This document shows positions 62,019 to 64,000 of a stretch of DNA of 64,000 nucleotides, one piece after another. The translations under genes were made by a program, and so were the position numbers. Every line of letters begins with the position of its first letter. The stretch's first letter is position 1. The notes beneath the pieces were generated by a model. The model ran no database searches. It worked only from the letters and a program-made list of their open reading frames with translations, and was not told the DNA's origin. The stretch is taken from contig CAYPNF010000007.1 of assembly GCA_964411985.1 (NCBI GenBank), positions 161,785-225,784 on the forward strand, in the 5' to 3' direction. This stretch comes from CAYPNF01 sp964411985. Its GTDB lineage: Bacteria > Verrucomicrobiota > Verrucomicrobiia > Limisphaerales > J093.

Positions 62019-63119
62019 TCAGCGCTGCACCCTCGCTCCGCCACCTTTCATTAGCTTCTCCACCTCGGCTTGGGTGGCCATCGACGTGTCCCCGGGGGTG
62101 GTCATGGCTAGCGCACCGTGTGCCGCACCGTACTCGACGGCTTTCTGGGGATCGCCCACGGTGATCAAACCGTAAATGAACCCAGAGGCGAAGCTGTCTC
62201 CTCCTCCGACCCGATCGAGGATTTCCAGATCGGGGTAAGGACGACTCTCATAGAAAGTCCCGTTCATCCAGGCAATGGCACTCCAGTCATTGCGTGTAGC
62301 CGTGCGGGCGGCTCGCAGGGTTGTGGCAGTGGCTTTGAAATTGGGAAAGGCCTTCACTGCGACAGCGATCATCCGCTGGAATGCATTCACGTCAATGTGG
62401 AGTAGGTTCTCGTCCGCTCCCTCAACCTGGAAGCCAAGGCACGCCGTGAAGTCCTCCTCGTTCCCGATCATGACGTCGACGTATCGGGCGATTTCCCGGT
62501 TGACCTCCTGGGCGCGGGCCTTTCCTCCGATGCTCTTCCACAGGCTGGGCCGGTAGTTGAGGTCGTAGGAGACTACGGTGCCGTACTCCTTCGCCTTCCT
62601 GACACACTCGAGCACGACTTGTGGCGTGGAGTCGCTCAGGGCAGCGAAAATGCCTCCAGTATGAAGCCAGCGAACACCGACCTTTCCGAAAATGTGGTCC
62701 CAGTCAAAATCGCCCGGCTTCAACTGGCTGGCAGCGGTGTGGCCCCGGTCGGATACCCCGGTCGCGTTTCGCAACCCGAATCCACGCTCGGTGAAATTCA
62801 AACCGTTCCGCGTGATGCGTCCCACACCGTCGAATTGTGCCCACTGGATAAACCTTGGATCAACCCCACCCTGAAGAATGCAGTCCTCCAGAAGTCGTCC
62901 TACTTCGTTGTCTGCCAGGGCGGTAGCGACGGCGGTGCGCATGCCAAAACAGCGGCGCAACCCTCGGGCGACGTTGTATTCCCCACCCCCCTCCCACACT
63001 CGGAACTCGCGTGCGCAGCGAATCCTCGTTTCCCCAGGGTCCAGCCTGAGCATGATTTCGCCAAGCGATAGCAGGTCGAAGGTAGCGGTATCAGCCGACT
63101 TGATCTCGAGAGCATTCAT
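62019..63119 (-). CDS. PfkB-family sugar kinase, probably 2-keto-3-deoxygluconate kinase
   Basis: 366 residues. GGGEYNVARGLRRCFGM (residues 44-60) is the first PfkB signature, and DRVGGGDSFASGFIYGL (302-318) the second, with catalytic Asp308 in the anion-hole motif. LDLNYRPSLW-like sequence (SYDLNYRPSLWKS) recalls KdgK and related kinases. It phosphorylates a sugar acid or sugar; KDG is the best guess by family, and other substrates are possible. It is longer than E. coli KdgK (309). Confidence 0.75.
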   Translation of the reverse strand: MNALEIKSADTATFDLLSLGEIMLRLDPGETRIRCAREFRVWEGGGEYNVARGLRRCFGMRTAVATALADNEVGRLLEDCILQGGVDPRFIQWAQFDGVGRITRNGLNFTERGFGLRNATGVSDRGHTAASQLKPGDFDWDHIFGKVGVRWLHTGGIFAALSDSTPQVVLECVRKAKEYGTVVSYDLNYRPSLWKSIGGKARAQEVNREIARYVDVMIGNEEDFTACLGFQVEGADENLLHIDVNAFQRMIAVAVKAFPNFKATATTLRAARTATRNDWSAIAWMNGTFYESRPYPDLEILDRVGGGDSFASGFIYGLITVGDPQKAVEYGAAHGALAMTTPGDTSMATQAEVEKLMKGGGARVQR

Positions 63120-63134
63120 GAATGCCCATGGACC

Positions 63135-63197
63135 CTAGAAGGGAAGTCCCTTGCTGGCGAGCGCTTTGTCGAGGTTGACCTTGACGTCTGTGGCTGG
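63135..63197 (-). other. 20-codon coding-like tail after the radical SAM stop
   Basis: After the TGA of the radical SAM gene (63198-63200) the same frame continues for 20 sense codons, with GC-rich third positions, and ends at TAG (63135-63137). The peptide (ATDVKVNLDKALASKGLPF at its end) looks like a natural C-terminus. It could be a remnant of a lost gene, readthrough, or chance. The kinase gene starts 15 bp further on. Confidence 0.3.
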
Positions 63198-64000
63198 TCA
63201 GAAGACCTCGACGCGAAGGCCCGTGGCGGCACGCACGTTTTGCGCAATCTTGGACAACTGCCGGAGGGGCAGGTGTTGGCAGGTGGCGTCCCGCGTCGGT
63301 TGCAGAGCGGAGTAAACCTGGACCTGGGAGATGGACGCGCCGTCCGCCTGGAGCTCTTGCAGGCGGTTCACGTAGCATGCAATCTCCTCCTCACTGGGAT
63401 CCTCCTGTTGAAATCTTGAGAAAAGGCTCTGAATGATGACCGGGCGCTGCCGGCCGACCAGGCGGATGTTGCTGAGGATCTTGTCGAACGGTTCGGAGGC
63501 CCGGTTTACCTTGTTGAAGTACTCCTCAGTGCCCGCATCGAGCTTGGCCCAGATCTCGTCGTTGGGCGTCAGACTTTGCCAGCCCTTCTCCACCTCCGTT
63601 TTGGCCAACTCGGAGGCATTGGTCACCAGCACCAATTTGAAGAACGGGTATTTGCCCAGAGCGCGCAGATGGACCACGGCACGCACTGCCTCAGCAAAAT
63701 TCGGGCAGAGCGTCGGTTCTCCGTCTCCGGTGAGGAAAACCTGCTGCAACCTCAACAGATCGGGAGGCCGGTGCTGAAATCGAGGGTGCCTCTGCAACTT
63801 CCCGGATGCAAACAACTCCAGTGTGGTGTCCAGTTCGCGCACCATGGACTCCACGTCCAGAGGTTTGGTGCGATTGGATGTATCCCGGTTCACCTCACAA
63901 TAGGCGCACTCGAAGTTGCAGCTCCGATCGGAGTTCAGGTTCACGCCAATCGCAAGGCCATGAGCCCGGGGGCAAATCACCAGATAAACCAAGCGATTCC
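63198..64000 (-). CDS. radical SAM protein (5'-truncated by window end)
   Basis: 267 codons visible; the frame is open to the edge of the window. The radical SAM cluster motif is CNFECAYCE (Cys-x3-Cys-x2-Cys). Context: LVYLVICPRAHGLAIGVNLNSD before it and TGDGEPTLCPNF after it. Homologues read 'NRYVYAVVSRRAGGLSIGINLNPD', and the codons before the TTG at 63992 here read NR, so the gene continues outside the window. Biochemical role unknown; family members are unassigned radical SAM enzymes. Confidence 0.85.
   Translation of the reverse strand, partial: NRLVYLVICPRAHGLAIGVNLNSDRSCNFECAYCEVNRDTSNRTKPLDVESMVRELDTTLELFASGKLQRHPRFQHRPPDLLRLQQVFLTGDGEPTLCPNFAEAVRAVVHLRALGKYPFFKLVLVTNASELAKTEVEKGWQSLTPNDEIWAKLDAGTEEYFNKVNRASEPFDKILSNIRLVGRQRPVIIQSLFSRFQQEDPSEEEIACYVNRLQELQADGASISQVQVYSALQPTRDATCQHLPLRQLSKIAQNVRAATGLRVEVF

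Overview
The window reads as a piece of a Verrucomicrobiota chromosome, probably near the Pedosphaera/Limisphaerales group. This is inferred from gene content: a VPEP-type sorting-signal protein, a pilin with the FVDGH ending, a roughly 390-residue tandem nucleoside diphosphate kinase, a CRTAC1/ASPIC protein and an MBOAT/SGNH pair. It is gene-dense, with no gap above about 215 bp, and carries no tRNA, rRNA, CRISPR array, insertion sequence or obvious island. Both ends cut a gene: a family 5 substrate-binding protein at the left edge and a radical SAM protein at the right edge.

Region 1 (1-10.5 kb): the 3' end of an oligopeptide-type binding protein, a hybrid histidine kinase, an M48 lipoprotein protease, ribonuclease D (minus strand), an acyl-CoA ligase, a small zinc-ribbon protein with a tandem NDK, and an MFS transporter. 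Region 2 (10.6-24.5 kb) is housekeeping metabolism, all on the plus strand: sucCD, yggT-yggU, citrate synthase, a secreted FG-GAP protein, a DUF3365 haem protein, a CPBP protease, comF, accD, xseB-dxs and icd. Four TCA-cycle genes thus lie within 14 kb. Region 3 (24.6-45.8 kb) is mixed: secreted Ig-like proteins, an AraC regulator followed by a homologue of the methanol:corrinoid methyltransferase MtaB, an SGNH/MBOAT acetylation pair, rpsT, a PEP-CTERM protein, a DUF1573-cytochrome c fusion, cysS, a DJ-1 protein, a large subtilase, a tail-specific protease, rnc and a pilin.

Region 4 (45.8-62 kb) is the most striking. It is one tightly packed, translationally coupled type II secretion-like operon: a secreted Gly-rich protein, GspE, F, G, H, I, J, K, L (PilM/PilN-like), M (PilO-like), a GspC-like protein, and a secretin encoded as two genes. 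It ends with a histidine kinase and an NtrC-type sigma-54 activator. In front of it lies a good sigma-54 promoter (45937-45952) with a perfect inverted repeat about 93 bp upstream of the predicted start. This suggests the operon encodes its own enhancer-binding activator. The secretin is split inside its last N-domain, in the low-complexity loop, so each half of that domain sits on a separate exported polypeptide.

Region 5 (62-64 kb) holds a 2-keto-3-deoxygluconate-type kinase and the truncated radical SAM gene, both on the minus strand. All product calls come from reading motifs in the translations; no database search was possible.
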